Shown here: piece by piece, positions 42,255-51,633 of the stretch
Numbering within the stretch: the first letter of the stretch is position 1
Layout of the letters: every line of letters begins with the position of its first letter
NCBI GenBank assembly: GCA_036388475.1
Contig: DASVRT010000041.1
Coordinates: 69,376 to 133,375, forward strand
Origin: JALZHR01 sp036388475
GTDB taxonomy: Bacteria; Acidobacteriota; Blastocatellia; Pyrinomonadales; Pyrinomonadaceae
Direction of reading: 5' to 3'
Length of the DNA stretch: 64,000 nt
Notes under the pieces: model-generated
What the model was told of the DNA's origin: nothing
Database searches by the model: none
What the model saw: only the letters and a program-made list of their open reading frames with translations
Position numbers and translations under genes: made by a program

Positions 42255-43688
42255 TTATTCCGCGATGTAGCCTGACGGCGCGGGAATGTCGCCTGCGCTT
42301 CCGAAATTGACCGCCGTAAAGCCGCCCGTGCTCGGCAGAATATACCACGCGCCGTCGCGATAAACGGCGACATCGGTTTTGCCGTCGCCGTCGTAATCGG
42401 CGGGCGCCGGTCTGTCGGTCGAGATGCCGAATTGGAAAGCGGTGAAACCGGCGGTGCTGCGCAGCAGATACCACGCGCCGTCTGACGGACGGAAAACGAC
42501 CTGGTCGGTTTTGCCGTCGCCGTCGTAGTCGCCCGGCGCGGGTTTATCGCCGCTCGTGCCGAATTGAATCGCCAGAAACTGGCTGTCGGTGCTGCGCAGG
42601 ATATACCAGTAACCGTTTGAAGGGCGAAAAACCGCGATGTCCGTTTTGCCGTCCGCATCGTAATCGCCGTGCGCGGGTTTGTCGCCGCTCGCGCCGAACT
42701 GCGTCGCCACGAACTGGTTGTTGGTGCTGTTGATGCGATACCACGAGCCGGTCGAAGGACGAAACACGGTTAAGTCTGTTTTCAAATCGCCGTCGAAATC
42801 GCCGCTGACCGGCATATCGCCGTTGGCGCCGAATTGCACGGCGGTAAATCCCGCCTGGCTTCTGAGCAGATACCACGTTCCGTCCGTCGGACGCCAGACG
42901 ACCAAATCGGCTTTGCCGTCGCCGTCGTAATCGCCCGGCACGATTTTATCGCCGCTCGCGCCGAACTGCGTGGCGACAAACTGACCGTTCGAGCTGTTCA
43001 GGCTATACCAGGAACCGGCGGACGGACGAAAAACCGTGATGTCGGATTTGGTGTCGCCGTCGAAATTGGAAACGAGCGTTCCGGCAAAAGCGCTGCGCGA
43101 AGTCGTGTAGATATAATCGCCGTTCGGTCCGCCGTCGCTGTTGGCGCCGTTGCCCGCCGCGTAAAAACCGACGCGACCGACGCGCGTCGCTGGCGCCGTC
43201 CACGTAAAATTCCAGGTCTTAAAGCCGAACTGGGTCGGAACCACTCCGTCAATCGTGTGCTCGACGTAGCGGCGTATGTTGCCGTTGATGATGCCTTCCA
43301 TTATCTGCATCTGCGGCGGATTCTGCTGCGGCAGCGTGAACGTGCCGACGTTTCTGCCCTGGCTGTCGAGCGCCGTTAATTGAAAACCGAAAGTGACGCC
43401 GGTATCCTGGCTGGTCGTGACCGTAATCGGAATCTGCTGATTCGGGCGATAGTTGGCGGGAATGCCCGCGATGGTGACGCTGCCCGTTCCGGAATTAACC
43501 GGCGCGTCCGTGTGACAAGCCGTGCAGTTGGCTTCATTCGGCGCGCCCGTGTGTCCGGGCGTCGGACCCGAAGCCGAAGCCTTCGCCTTATTAAAATTAT
43601 TAAAGAAACCGAAAAAACCGATAACGGCGACAATAGCGATTAAGCCGATGGCGGAAAGTTTCAGCAAAATCAGCTTTCGAGTTTGCAT
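42255..43688 (-). CDS. Choice-of-anchor V domain protein with CxxCH motif and FG-GAP repeats
   Basis: A 477-residue exported protein. After a signal segment (LLKLSAIGLIAIVAVIGFFGFF) the stretch GHTGAPNEANCTACHTDAP carries a CxxCH haem-c motif and matches the start of the choice-of-anchor V/reelin-like domain (about 38-200). The rest (about 205-477) is six FG-GAP/VCBS repeats of about 45 residues (DYDGDGKADLVVWRP, WYLLRS, TAVQFG) nearly identical in style to the tails of the two M36 peptidases. I see no anchor at the C-terminus. It may be a c-type cytochrome-like surface protein or simply use the CxxCH for structure. Confidence 0.8.
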   Translation of the reverse strand: MQTRKLILLKLSAIGLIAIVAVIGFFGFFNNFNKAKASASGPTPGHTGAPNEANCTACHTDAPVNSGTGSVTIAGIPANYRPNQQIPITVTTSQDTGVTFGFQLTALDSQGRNVGTFTLPQQNPPQMQIMEGIINGNIRRYVEHTIDGVVPTQFGFKTWNFTWTAPATRVGRVGFYAAGNGANSDGGPNGDYIYTTSRSAFAGTLVSNFDGDTKSDITVFRPSAGSWYSLNSSNGQFVATQFGASGDKIVPGDYDGDGKADLVVWRPTDGTWYLLRSQAGFTAVQFGANGDMPVSGDFDGDLKTDLTVFRPSTGSWYRINSTNNQFVATQFGASGDKPAHGDYDADGKTDIAVFRPSNGYWYILRSTDSQFLAIQFGTSGDKPAPGDYDGDGKTDQVVFRPSDGAWYLLRSTAGFTAFQFGISTDRPAPADYDGDGKTDVAVYRDGAWYILPSTGGFTAVNFGSAGDIPAPSGYIAE

Positions 43689-43886
43689 GCTCTTCTCAAC
43701 TCCTTCTTACTTGAAAATTATAACGGGATAAAACGATTGTTTGTTTGACGCCCGGCGGCAAACGAAAGTTTAAGAATTTCGTATCCATTTAACGATAGAT
43801 TTTACGCTTCGGAAAGTCAATGAATTTTATTTAATGCTAAGATATTAACCGTAGTTTGATTTGAAGCTGGCGGGAAGATGGATTGA

Positions 43887-45029
43887 ATGGGACAAGGCGC
43901 AGGGTGGTTGTTTGCAGTTAAGATAATTCTTTATCTGTTGGGATTTTCGGCAATCGTGTTGACGGTTCTGCCGTTTCTGCGACTGAGCGCGTGGTGGATT
44001 CGCATCGGCGAATTTCCGCGCCTGCAAATCGCCGCTGCCGCCGTGCTGGTCAATCTCGTTTTCAATCTCGTCGGTTATCCGCTCGCGCCGGTCGAAGTGA
44101 TTTTTCTGACCGTGCTTTCCGCCTGCTCGGTTTATCAGCTTTTCTGCATTGTGCCCTACACGCCGCTTTACCGCAAACAGGTGCAGAAAAGCCGCGTTCC
44201 GCTGCCGAAAAAAGTCATCCGCATTTTGTTTTCCAACGTTTTTATCGAAAACCGCCAATACGAAAAGGTCGTGCGAATGGTCGAAAAGATGAACGCCGAC
44301 ATCGTTTTGCTGGCGGAAACCGATGCGGCTTGGGTGAAAGCCGTCGAGCCGCTCCGAAAGCTTTACCCGACGATGATTGCGCATCCGCTCGATAACGGTT
44401 ACGGAATGGTGCTTTTTTCGCGTTTGAAACTCATCAATCCCGAACTCAAATTCATTATCGAAGACCTGGTGCCGTCGATTCACACCGAAGTCGAGCTGCG
44501 TTCGGGCGACATCGTCAGGCTTTACTGTATGCACCCGCGCCCGCCGATTCCGATGGAAACGGGACGCTCGACTGAGCGCGACGCCGAGCTTTTGCTGGTC
44601 GGGCGCGAAGTCGCCGAGCACGACCGGCAGGATAAACCGACCATCGTTTTCGGCGATTTAAACGACGTCGCCTGGTCGCGCACGACGCGTCTTTTCCAGA
44701 AAATCAGCCGCCTGCTCGACCCGCGCGTCGGGCGCGGAATGTATTCGACGTTTCCCGTCAAATATCCGCTGCTGCATTTTCCGCTCGACCATATTTTTCA
44801 CACCGACCATTTTCGACTGGTCGAGCTGCGCCGTCTGAAAAGCGTCGGCTCCGACCATTTTCCGGTTTACGTCACTTTAAGTCTGGAAACGACCGCGAAA
44901 TTCGTGCAGGAACCGCCCCTCGCCGACGAGGAAGACCACGCCGAAGCGCAGGAAACGATTCAGGAAGCGCTCGAACTGCTGGAGCAGGAGAGAAAAACCG
45001 ATAACGGAGAACTCAGAACCGATAGTTGA
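43887..45029 (+). CDS. Membrane-anchored endonuclease/exonuclease/phosphatase-fold protein
   Basis: A 380-residue protein with three N-terminal membrane segments (about 10-95) followed by an EEP domain (about 110-340). Signature residues are present: SNVF (metal-side Asn), ETD with the metal-binding Glu, MHPRPP, GDLND (catalytic Asp-x-Asn) and the final SDHFPV with the catalytic His. Membrane EEP proteins of this shape act on phosphodiesters such as phosphoinositides or DNA outside the cell; the substrate is unknown. The last residues (ELRTDS) and the stop codon are encoded by the left arm of a 25-bp palindrome, so the gene end was remodelled by it. Confidence 0.85.
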   Translation: MGQGAGWLFAVKIILYLLGFSAIVLTVLPFLRLSAWWIRIGEFPRLQIAAAAVLVNLVFNLVGYPLAPVEVIFLTVLSACSVYQLFCIVPYTPLYRKQVQKSRVPLPKKVIRILFSNVFIENRQYEKVVRMVEKMNADIVLLAETDAAWVKAVEPLRKLYPTMIAHPLDNGYGMVLFSRLKLINPELKFIIEDLVPSIHTEVELRSGDIVRLYCMHPRPPIPMETGRSTERDAELLLVGREVAEHDRQDKPTIVFGDLNDVAWSRTTRLFQKISRLLDPRVGRGMYSTFPVKYPLLHFPLDHIFHTDHFRLVELRRLKSVGSDHFPVYVTLSLETTAKFVQEPPLADEEDHAEAQETIQEALELLEQERKTDNGELRTDS

Positions 45030-45071
45030 TAACTTCTTTAATTCTCAGTTATCAACTATCGGTTCTGAGTT
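45010..45071. repeat. Perfect 25-bp palindrome overlapping a gene end
   Basis: Left arm 45010-45034 (containing CAGAACCGATAGTTGATAAC) and exact complement at 45047-45071, loop 12 nt. The stop codon of the EEP gene (45027-45029) lies inside the left arm. It is much longer than a typical terminator stem, and only a short TCTT follows. Confidence 0.75.
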
Positions 45072-45255
45072 CTTCAAGTGTCTTTTTCGCCGTTTCCGCT
45101 ACACTGTATTAACGAAATTGCGATAAGTTTCGGCAAACTTCATTCAAAAAATGTGAAACTTATTACAATTGACTTAAAATTTATGGGAAAATACGGTATC
45201 TTGTGTTTTTATCGTATTGACACACAATAAAATACATTATCTATAGGAAAATATT

Positions 45256-46395
45256 TTGCGGAAGTATATAAAATTCATATTGTTGTTGTTGTTCGCCGTT
45301 TTTATCTTCTGGTTTTTCGGGCGAAATCTGAATTGGGAAGAAGTAGGTCAAAGCCTGCGGCAGGCGGACGCTGGCTATCTGACGGTCGCGGTGCTGATTA
45401 TCTGTCTCGGCTATCTTTTGCGCGCGCGCCGCTGGCAGGTTCTGCTCGCGCCGATTACCGAAACTTCTCTGAAAGAGCTTTTTGCGACGACGACCGTCGG
45501 CTTTGCGGCGGTGTTTTTTATCGGCAGAATGGGCGAAATCGTGCGCCCGATGTGGCTGCCGATGCGCGACGACCGCGTGCGACCGTCGGCGGCGCTGGTG
45601 ACGCTCGGCGTCGAGCGCATCTGCGATTTGACGGCGCTGATTTGTTTTTTCGCCGTGAATTTGTTGTGGTTCAGCGCGCCGGCGGGCAGGGAAGCGGAAT
45701 TTGCTTCGGTCAAAGTCGTCGGCATTCTGATGCTGGTCGGCGTTGCCTTCGGCATTGCGATGCTGGCTTTATACGCCAGATTTTCCGTGCCGATTATCGA
45801 ATGGTTTAAGCGCGCGACCGACCGAAAAATCATTCCGAGCCGCCTGCGCCGCATTTTTCTGAGCATTTTAAAACAGCTCGCCGCCGCCTTGCAGGTTTTT
45901 CGGGATTGGCGCGAAGTCGTTTCGGTCGTTTTCTGGACGCTGGCTTTATGGTTTGCCATCGCCGTTCCGACGTGGCTGGTTTTGCTGGCTTTCAATCTGC
46001 CGCTCGATTTCAGCGCGTCGCTGTTTATAATGGGTTTTGCGGCGGTCAGCTCGGTCGTGCCGACACCGGGCGGCGCGGCGGGCGCGTTTCACACGGCGAC
46101 GGCGGCGAGCCTGATTTTTCTGAACGTCGACCGGAACGTCGCCGGCGCGACTTCGATTGCGATGCACCTGGTTTATTTCGCGCCTGCCGTGATTTTCGGT
46201 CTGTATTACTTTTTCCACGGCGATATTTCCATCGCCAAGCTGCGCAATCTGCTTTCGTCCGAGCACGCGGTCGAAGAAGTCGAGCACGAAAACGAGTCGA
46301 GAGTCGAGACTTTGGAGTCAAAAGTTAAAAGTTCAGAGTCCAAAGCTCAGACTGCCAACTCCAATGTCAATTTGAATTTTGAAAGTCAGGTTTAA
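45256..46395 (+). CDS. Lysylphosphatidylglycerol synthase-like / flippase-like membrane protein
   Basis: A 379-residue multi-pass inner-membrane protein of the YbhN/UPF0104 (LPG_synthase_TM) group. About eight membrane segments are visible, with the family motifs RARRWQVLL, FIGRMGEIVRP, ERICDL and PTPGGAAGAFH. The catalytic synthase domain of MprF is absent, so a lipid flippase or transport role is more likely than lipid synthesis. The start is TTG at 45256 after AGGAAA. The last 30 residues are hydrophilic Ser/Glu/Lys/Asn-rich and derive from repeated short words (gttcagagtc, ggagtcaaaag), apparently a repeat-derived extension. Confidence 0.85.
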   Translation: MRKYIKFILLLLFAVFIFWFFGRNLNWEEVGQSLRQADAGYLTVAVLIICLGYLLRARRWQVLLAPITETSLKELFATTTVGFAAVFFIGRMGEIVRPMWLPMRDDRVRPSAALVTLGVERICDLTALICFFAVNLLWFSAPAGREAEFASVKVVGILMLVGVAFGIAMLALYARFSVPIIEWFKRATDRKIIPSRLRRIFLSILKQLAAALQVFRDWREVVSVVFWTLALWFAIAVPTWLVLLAFNLPLDFSASLFIMGFAAVSSVVPTPGGAAGAFHTATAASLIFLNVDRNVAGATSIAMHLVYFAPAVIFGLYYFFHGDISIAKLRNLLSSEHAVEEVEHENESRVETLESKVKSSESKAQTANSNVNLNFESQV

Positions 46396-46440
46396 ACGGC
46401 GGTTTCAATCGAAAATCGCAAATCTAAAATCGAAAATTTA
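46300..46440. repeat. Word-like low-complexity segment across a gene end
   Basis: Near-repeats of gagtc/aaagt, then aatcgaaaatcgcaaatctaaaatcg just before nrdR. The first part codes for the tail of the flippase-like protein; the second occupies the whole gap to the nrdR start codon, leaving no clear promoter or ribosome-binding site. Confidence 0.45.
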
Positions 46441-46949
46441 TGAGATGTCCCTTTTGCGGTTTTCTGGAAGATAAAGTCGTCGATTCGCGCGAATCAAAGG
46501 ACGGCGATTCGATTCGCCGCCGCCGCGAATGTCTCGAATGCGGCAGGCGTTTTACGTCCTACGAGCGGATAGACGAGATTCCGTATATGGTCGTCAAAAA
46601 AGACGGTCGCCGCGAGCCTTTCGGACGTCATAAAGTAATGAGCGGGCTATTACGCGCCTGCGAGAAACGCCCGATTTCCGCCGCGCAGCTCGAATCAATC
46701 GTCGATGCGGTCGAAAAAACCGTGCAGGATTCGCCCGACCGCGAGCTTTCGACCAGCGAAATCGGCAAAGTGATTATGCGCCGCCTGAAAGAACTCGATA
46801 AAGTCGCCTACGTCCGCTTCGCTTCCGTCTATCTCGAATTCGAAGACGTTTCCGAATTTATGAGCGAGCTGAAAGATTTGGTTCGCTCGCGCGATAAAGC
46901 GCAAACCAACCGCCACTCCAAAACGCGAAAAGCCGTCCGCAAAAAATAA
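46440..46949 (+). CDS. nrdR: Transcriptional repressor of ribonucleotide reductase genes
   Basis: Zinc-ribbon plus ATP-cone regulator that senses dATP/ATP and represses nrd genes. C3, C6, C31 and C34 (RCPFCG, CLECGRR) make the zinc ribbon; the ATP-cone follows with VVKKDGRREPF. The length of 169 includes a basic tail (KTRKAVRKK). The next gene is lon, but a palindrome lies between them, so they are probably separate transcripts. Confidence 0.95.
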   Translation: MRCPFCGFLEDKVVDSRESKDGDSIRRRRECLECGRRFTSYERIDEIPYMVVKKDGRREPFGRHKVMSGLLRACEKRPISAAQLESIVDAVEKTVQDSPDRELSTSEIGKVIMRRLKELDKVAYVRFASVYLEFEDVSEFMSELKDLVRSRDKAQTNRHSKTRKAVRKK

Positions 46950-46959
46950 ATCTTACATC

Positions 46960-47036
46960 AGTAGTAAGTGGTAAACGGCAAGTGATAAGTTCGTTTCTTT
47001 CACTTGCCGCTTACCACTTACCGTTTACTACTTTTG
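46960..47036. repeat. Imperfect palindrome of shuffled words between nrdR and lon
   Basis: Left arm AGTAGTAAGTGGTAAACGGC (46960-46979) plus AAGTG; right arm CACTTGCCGC to TACTACTTTT (47001-47034). The right arm has one extra 7-bp word relative to the left. The left arm is nearly the same as 13099-13135 beside array 2. A T run at the end lets it act as the nrdR terminator. Confidence 0.6.
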
Positions 47037-47077
47037 ACGCGTTTTCGTTTTCCATTCAAATCGGCTAACATAAAATT

Positions 47078-49507
47078 ATGGATGAAATTGAAGATTTGAC
47101 GATGCAGGTCGGAGAAGCCGAAGGCGGCGAGCCGCAGCTGCAAATTCCCGCCGAACTGCCGGTTTTGCCGTTGCGCGACATCGTGATTTACCCGTTTATG
47201 ATTGTTCCTCTGTTCGTCTCGCGCGACCGTTCGATTAAAGCGGTGGACGAGGCTTTGAGCCAGAACCGGATGATTCTGCTCGTTTCGCAAAAAGACGTGG
47301 ACAAGGAAGAACCGACGCAGGAAGACCTTTACAAAGTCGGCACGGTCGCCGTCATTATGCGAATGTTAAAGCTGCCCGACGGTCGCATTCGCATCCTGAT
47401 TCAGGGACTTTCGCGGGCGGTGGTCGATTCGGTCACGGTCGGCAGCGATTACATCAAGGCGCAGGTGACGCCGATTAACGAGCCGATGATTGTGTCCAAC
47501 ACGCTGGAAGTCGAGGCGCTGGTCAGAAACGTGCGCGCTTCGATGGAACGCGCCGCGAGCCTCGGCAAAAACATTTCGCCCGAAGTTCTGGCGATTATCG
47601 CCAATCTGGAAGACGCCGGACGTCTCGGCGATTTATCGGCGTCGAACCTGGAACTGAAAGTCGAAGACGCGCAGAGCGTTCTGGACATTTCCGACCCGAT
47701 TCCGCGCCTGCGCCGCGTCAACGAGCTTCTGAGCAAGGAAATCGACGTTTTGACCGTTCAGCAGGAAATCAACACGCAGGCGCGCGCCGACATCGACCGC
47801 TCGCAGCGCGAATATTTTCTGCGCCAGCAGCTGAAAGCGATTCAGGGCGAACTCGGCGAGGGCAACGAGCTTTACGAGGAAATCGAACAATACCGCGACA
47901 AGATTCTGAAAGCCGAGATGCCGCAGCCGGCGGAAGAAGAAGCCCTGCGCCAGCTTAAAAAGCTCGAAAGAATGCATCCCGACACCGCCGAAACCGCGAC
48001 TTTACGGAATTGGCTGGACATTATGACCGATTTGCCCTGGGCGAAAGCCTCGAAAGACAATCTGGATTTGAAAAAAGCCCAAAAGATTCTCGACGAAGAC
48101 CATTACGGCTTGGAAAGAGTCAAGGAACGCATTATCGAAGCGCTCGCGGTGCGCAAATTGAAGGAAAAACCCAAAGGCTCGATTCTGTGTTTAGTCGGAC
48201 CGCCGGGCGTCGGTAAAACATCTCTGGGACGCTCGATCGCGCGCGCTTTGAACCGCAAATTCGTCCGTCTCAGTTTAGGCGGCTTGCACGACGAAGCGGA
48301 AATTCGCGGGCATCGCCGCACATATGTCGGCGCGATGCCGGGCAGAATTATTCAGGGCATCCAGCAGGCGGGCACGAACAACCCACTCGTCATTCTGGAC
48401 GAAATTGACAAAGTCGGCGCTGATTTTCGCGGCGACCCTTCGTCGGCGCTGCTGGAAGTGCTCGACCCGGAACAAAACAGCAGTTTCCGCGATAATTATC
48501 TGGGCGTGACGTTCGATTTGTCGAACGTGATGTTTATGACGACCGCCAACGTTCTGGACACGATTCAGCCGCCTTTGCGCGATAGAATGGAAATCATATC
48601 GCTTTCCGGCTACACCGAGGAAGAAAAGCTGGAAATCGCCCGTCGCCATCTTCTGCCGAAACAACTGGACGAAAACGGGCTGGAAAAAACCGACGTTTCA
48701 TTCTCCAAGAGCGCGATTGCGGGCATCATCAGCCAATACACGCAGGAAGCCGGACTTCGGCAATTAGAGCGCGAAATCGGCAAAGTCTGCCGTAAAGTCG
48801 CCCGCAAAAAAGCCGAGCTCGACGACGATTTTCAAATCGTCAAGGTAACTAAAGAAAATCTGCACGAATTCCTGCGCGCGCCGAAAATCTTCGGCGAAAC
48901 CGCCTTGAAAAAAGACCAAATCGGCATCGTCACCGGCTTGGCGTGGACGGCGGTCGGCGGCGATATTTTGTTTATCGAAGCCATCCGAATGCGCGGCAAA
49001 GGAAATCTCGTTTTGACCGGGCAAATGGGCGAAGTCATGCAGGAATCGGCGCGCGCCGCGTTCTCTTACGCCAAAGCGCGGGCGTCGGAACTGGAGATTG
49101 ACGAGGACGACTTCGAGAAATACGACATTCACGTTCATATTCCCGAAGGCGCGATTCCGAAAGACGGTCCGAGCGCGGGCATTACAATGGCGACGGCGCT
49201 GGTTTCCGTGCTCTCCAGAAGACCCGTCCGGAAGGACTTTGCGATGACCGGCGAGATAACATTAAGAGGCAACGTTCTGCCGGTCGGCGGCGTCAAAGAA
49301 AAGATTCTGGCAGCCCGCCGCGCGAGAGTGAAAAAAGTTATTCTCCCGGAACCGAACAAGCGTGATTTAGAGGATTTACCTCAGGAAGTTTTGCGCGATT
49401 TGACATTTATATTTGTAGATAACGTGCGGCAGGTTTTCCGCGAGGCATTGCTGGAAAAAGAACTGCCGGTTGAAAAGTCAAAACGCGCTTCCGCTAAACA
49501 GGCGTAA
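47078..49507 (+). CDS. lon: ATP-dependent Lon protease
   Basis: A cytoplasmic AAA+ protease for damaged and regulatory proteins. N-terminal Lon substrate-binding domain (about 25-215), Walker A GPPGVGKT (374-381), Walker B VILDEIDK, and the protease domain with catalytic S699 (GPSAGIT) and K742 (GGVKEK), 43 residues apart as in E. coli Lon. Length 809 is normal. No strong Shine-Dalgarno is seen before the ATG. The gap 49508-49771 contains no gene, only an AT-rich leader. Confidence 0.97.
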   Translation: MDEIEDLTMQVGEAEGGEPQLQIPAELPVLPLRDIVIYPFMIVPLFVSRDRSIKAVDEALSQNRMILLVSQKDVDKEEPTQEDLYKVGTVAVIMRMLKLPDGRIRILIQGLSRAVVDSVTVGSDYIKAQVTPINEPMIVSNTLEVEALVRNVRASMERAASLGKNISPEVLAIIANLEDAGRLGDLSASNLELKVEDAQSVLDISDPIPRLRRVNELLSKEIDVLTVQQEINTQARADIDRSQREYFLRQQLKAIQGELGEGNELYEEIEQYRDKILKAEMPQPAEEEALRQLKKLERMHPDTAETATLRNWLDIMTDLPWAKASKDNLDLKKAQKILDEDHYGLERVKERIIEALAVRKLKEKPKGSILCLVGPPGVGKTSLGRSIARALNRKFVRLSLGGLHDEAEIRGHRRTYVGAMPGRIIQGIQQAGTNNPLVILDEIDKVGADFRGDPSSALLEVLDPEQNSSFRDNYLGVTFDLSNVMFMTTANVLDTIQPPLRDRMEIISLSGYTEEEKLEIARRHLLPKQLDENGLEKTDVSFSKSAIAGIISQYTQEAGLRQLEREIGKVCRKVARKKAELDDDFQIVKVTKENLHEFLRAPKIFGETALKKDQIGIVTGLAWTAVGGDILFIEAIRMRGKGNLVLTGQMGEVMQESARAAFSYAKARASELEIDEDDFEKYDIHVHIPEGAIPKDGPSAGITMATALVSVLSRRPVRKDFAMTGEITLRGNVLPVGGVKEKILAARRARVKKVILPEPNKRDLEDLPQEVLRDLTFIFVDNVRQVFREALLEKELPVEKSKRASAKQA

Positions 49508-49771
49508 AAACGAGTGAAAAAGCCGGTTTTTACGCCGCCGATTTTCATAATCGCCAGATTTTATCGGCATTCTGAATATTGACACGGTTTGGTTAGTATG
49601 TTACGGTTAAAATTCCGGTTTCTACAGGATTCATAAACAATCCGCAAAAAAGGAACTTTTTTAGCCGCACGGCGTTAAACTTTAAACGCGCTGTGAAAAA
49701 GTTTTGGGACGTTTCACTGATTCGCCCTAACCCTGAAGAAAGAAATTCTACAGTAAGGAGTATAGACGAAC

Positions 49772-51574
49772 TTGATGAAAACTAACCTTTTCAAGGTTTT
49801 CAGTTTAACCGCAATCATAATCTTAAATTTATCTTCTTTTGTTAATGCTCAAGTCAACGGTTCGGGACTCAGAACGGTTCCGGTTGATAATACGGCAGAA
49901 ACGAAATTCAATCAGATTTCATCGGATGCAGGCAGATATTTCAAAGAGGCGATGCTGCATTTTCGCGATAACGAACGCAGCAAAGCCCGTGAAAAATTTG
50001 ACCGGAGCGTCGAAGTTTTCCTGATGTCGGGCGTCAACGTCCGCGCCAGCAAAAACCTGAATGACTGCTACAATCAATTAATCGAAACGGTTTACCGCAT
50101 CGAGTTTCCGTCGAATCAGCAACCGCAAATCCGCAGCCTTTCGGCGACGTGCGGCTGGAATATCGAAAACAAATTAGCCGACGATGTAGTCGCCAAGCTT
50201 TCGCAGCCTGCGCCGCAGAATAATGCGACGGTTGACAATAATCTGGTGACGGCGGTGGTCGATAATAAAACGAACCAGACGACTGCTCCGCAATCCGGAT
50301 TCACGAGCCAGAGCTTCGAAGTTTCGCCGCTCGATGAATTGGCAAAACTCGAATTAACGCCGCAGGAACAGGATGTCGAAAGCGACCCGGTCGTGCAGCA
50401 GCAATACGAACTCGTCAAAGTCGCGGTCGCCAACAAATCGCTCGGATTCAATTTTCAGGTTCACCCGATGATTCAGCAGTATCTGAATTATTATCAGGGT
50501 CGCGGGCGACAGACGATGGAAATCGGGCTTTATCGCTCGGGAATGTTCGTGCGTATGGCGCGCCAGATTTTCCGCGAAGAAGGCATTCCGGAAAATATCG
50601 TCTGGCTCGGACAGGTTGAAAGCGCCTGGAAACCCTCGGCTCTGTCGTGGGCGGCGGCTTCCGGCTTGTGGCAGTTTATTCCCGGCACGGGTTCGCGTTT
50701 CGGGCTTCGCCGCACGGCTTATGTCGATGAAAGAAACGGTTTTGAAAAAGCGACCAAAGCTTCGGCTCAATACTTAAAATTCCTGGCAAACCGCTATAAC
50801 GGAAACTGGGAGCTGGCGCTGGCGGCTTATAACTCCGGCGAAGGAAACGTCGACCGCGCCGTTCGCCGCGCCGGGGTTGCCGATTTCTGGGTGGCTTATC
50901 CCTATCTGCCGCAGGAAACGCGCAATTACGTGCCGAACATTCTGGCGACGATTTTGATTGCCAATAACCCGCAGCGCTACGGCTTCGGACACGTTCGTCC
51001 GGCTCCGGCGCTGAATTACGCGCAGATTCGCGTTCCGCCTTCGACCAGTCTCGGACTGCTCGCGCAGGCGGCAGACACGAGCGTCGAATATCTGCGTTAT
51101 CTGAATCCCGAGCTGCGCTCGAATATGTCGCCGCCCGAACCGTATAACATTCGCGTTCCGGCAGGCAAGGCAAATGAAGTTTTCGCGGTTTTAAGACGCG
51201 TTCCGTCGTCGAATCGCAATAACGCGACCGTTGCCAAGGTCGTCGCCGGCGAGACCGCTCAGAATTTAGCCAATCGCACGGGCGTTTCAGTCGAGCAGTT
51301 ACAGGCGGCAAACGGCGGCGTGATTCCGCAAAACGGTAAGATTATCGTGCCGAACGGCAATAATGTGCGCAAAACGAGCTATCAACGCCCGACGACGCCG
51401 GTCACGACTGCGCCGAGCGGCGGCGTGCGCGTCGTAAAAGCGCAGAATGGCGATACGGTGGCAAAACTTGCCGCCCGTCACGGTGCGTCGGCAATCGAAG
51501 TCGCTAAATTTAACGGTTTGCTGCCTGACTCGCAGCTTCCGGCAGGACGCGAAATCAGAATTCCGAGCCGCTAA
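49772..51574 (+). CDS. MltD-like lytic transglycosylase with LysM domain(s)
   Basis: Cleaves the glycan strand of murein in the periplasm. Signal peptide (VFSLTAIIILNLSSFVNAQ), then an unassigned region of about 200 residues with Gln/Asn-rich linker. The SLT domain (about 235-390) has the catalytic Glu in GQVESAW, then SGLWQFIPGTGSRFGL and ALAAYNSGEGNV. The C-terminus has LysM modules; the last is clear (VKAQNGDTVAKLAARHG to PAGREIRIPS) and the one at about 485-530 is weaker (VVAGETAQNLANRTG). TAAGGAG precedes the start. Strong terminator follows. Confidence 0.92.
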   Translation: MMKTNLFKVFSLTAIIILNLSSFVNAQVNGSGLRTVPVDNTAETKFNQISSDAGRYFKEAMLHFRDNERSKAREKFDRSVEVFLMSGVNVRASKNLNDCYNQLIETVYRIEFPSNQQPQIRSLSATCGWNIENKLADDVVAKLSQPAPQNNATVDNNLVTAVVDNKTNQTTAPQSGFTSQSFEVSPLDELAKLELTPQEQDVESDPVVQQQYELVKVAVANKSLGFNFQVHPMIQQYLNYYQGRGRQTMEIGLYRSGMFVRMARQIFREEGIPENIVWLGQVESAWKPSALSWAAASGLWQFIPGTGSRFGLRRTAYVDERNGFEKATKASAQYLKFLANRYNGNWELALAAYNSGEGNVDRAVRRAGVADFWVAYPYLPQETRNYVPNILATILIANNPQRYGFGHVRPAPALNYAQIRVPPSTSLGLLAQAADTSVEYLRYLNPELRSNMSPPEPYNIRVPAGKANEVFAVLRRVPSSNRNNATVAKVVAGETAQNLANRTGVSVEQLQAANGGVIPQNGKIIVPNGNNVRKTSYQRPTTPVTTAPSGGVRVVKAQNGDTVAKLAARHGASAIEVAKFNGLLPDSQLPAGREIRIPSR

Positions 51575-51590
51575 TTTCGGTTGAAAATAT

Positions 51591-51633
51591 AAAAAAAGCC
51601 GCGTTTGAATAGATTTCAAACGCGGCTTTTTTT
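51591..51633 (+). terminator. Intrinsic terminator of the transglycosylase gene
   Basis: 19-bp perfect stem (51591-51609 with 51615-51633) around GCCGCGTTTGAA, with a 5-nt loop and seven T residues. Confidence 0.9.
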
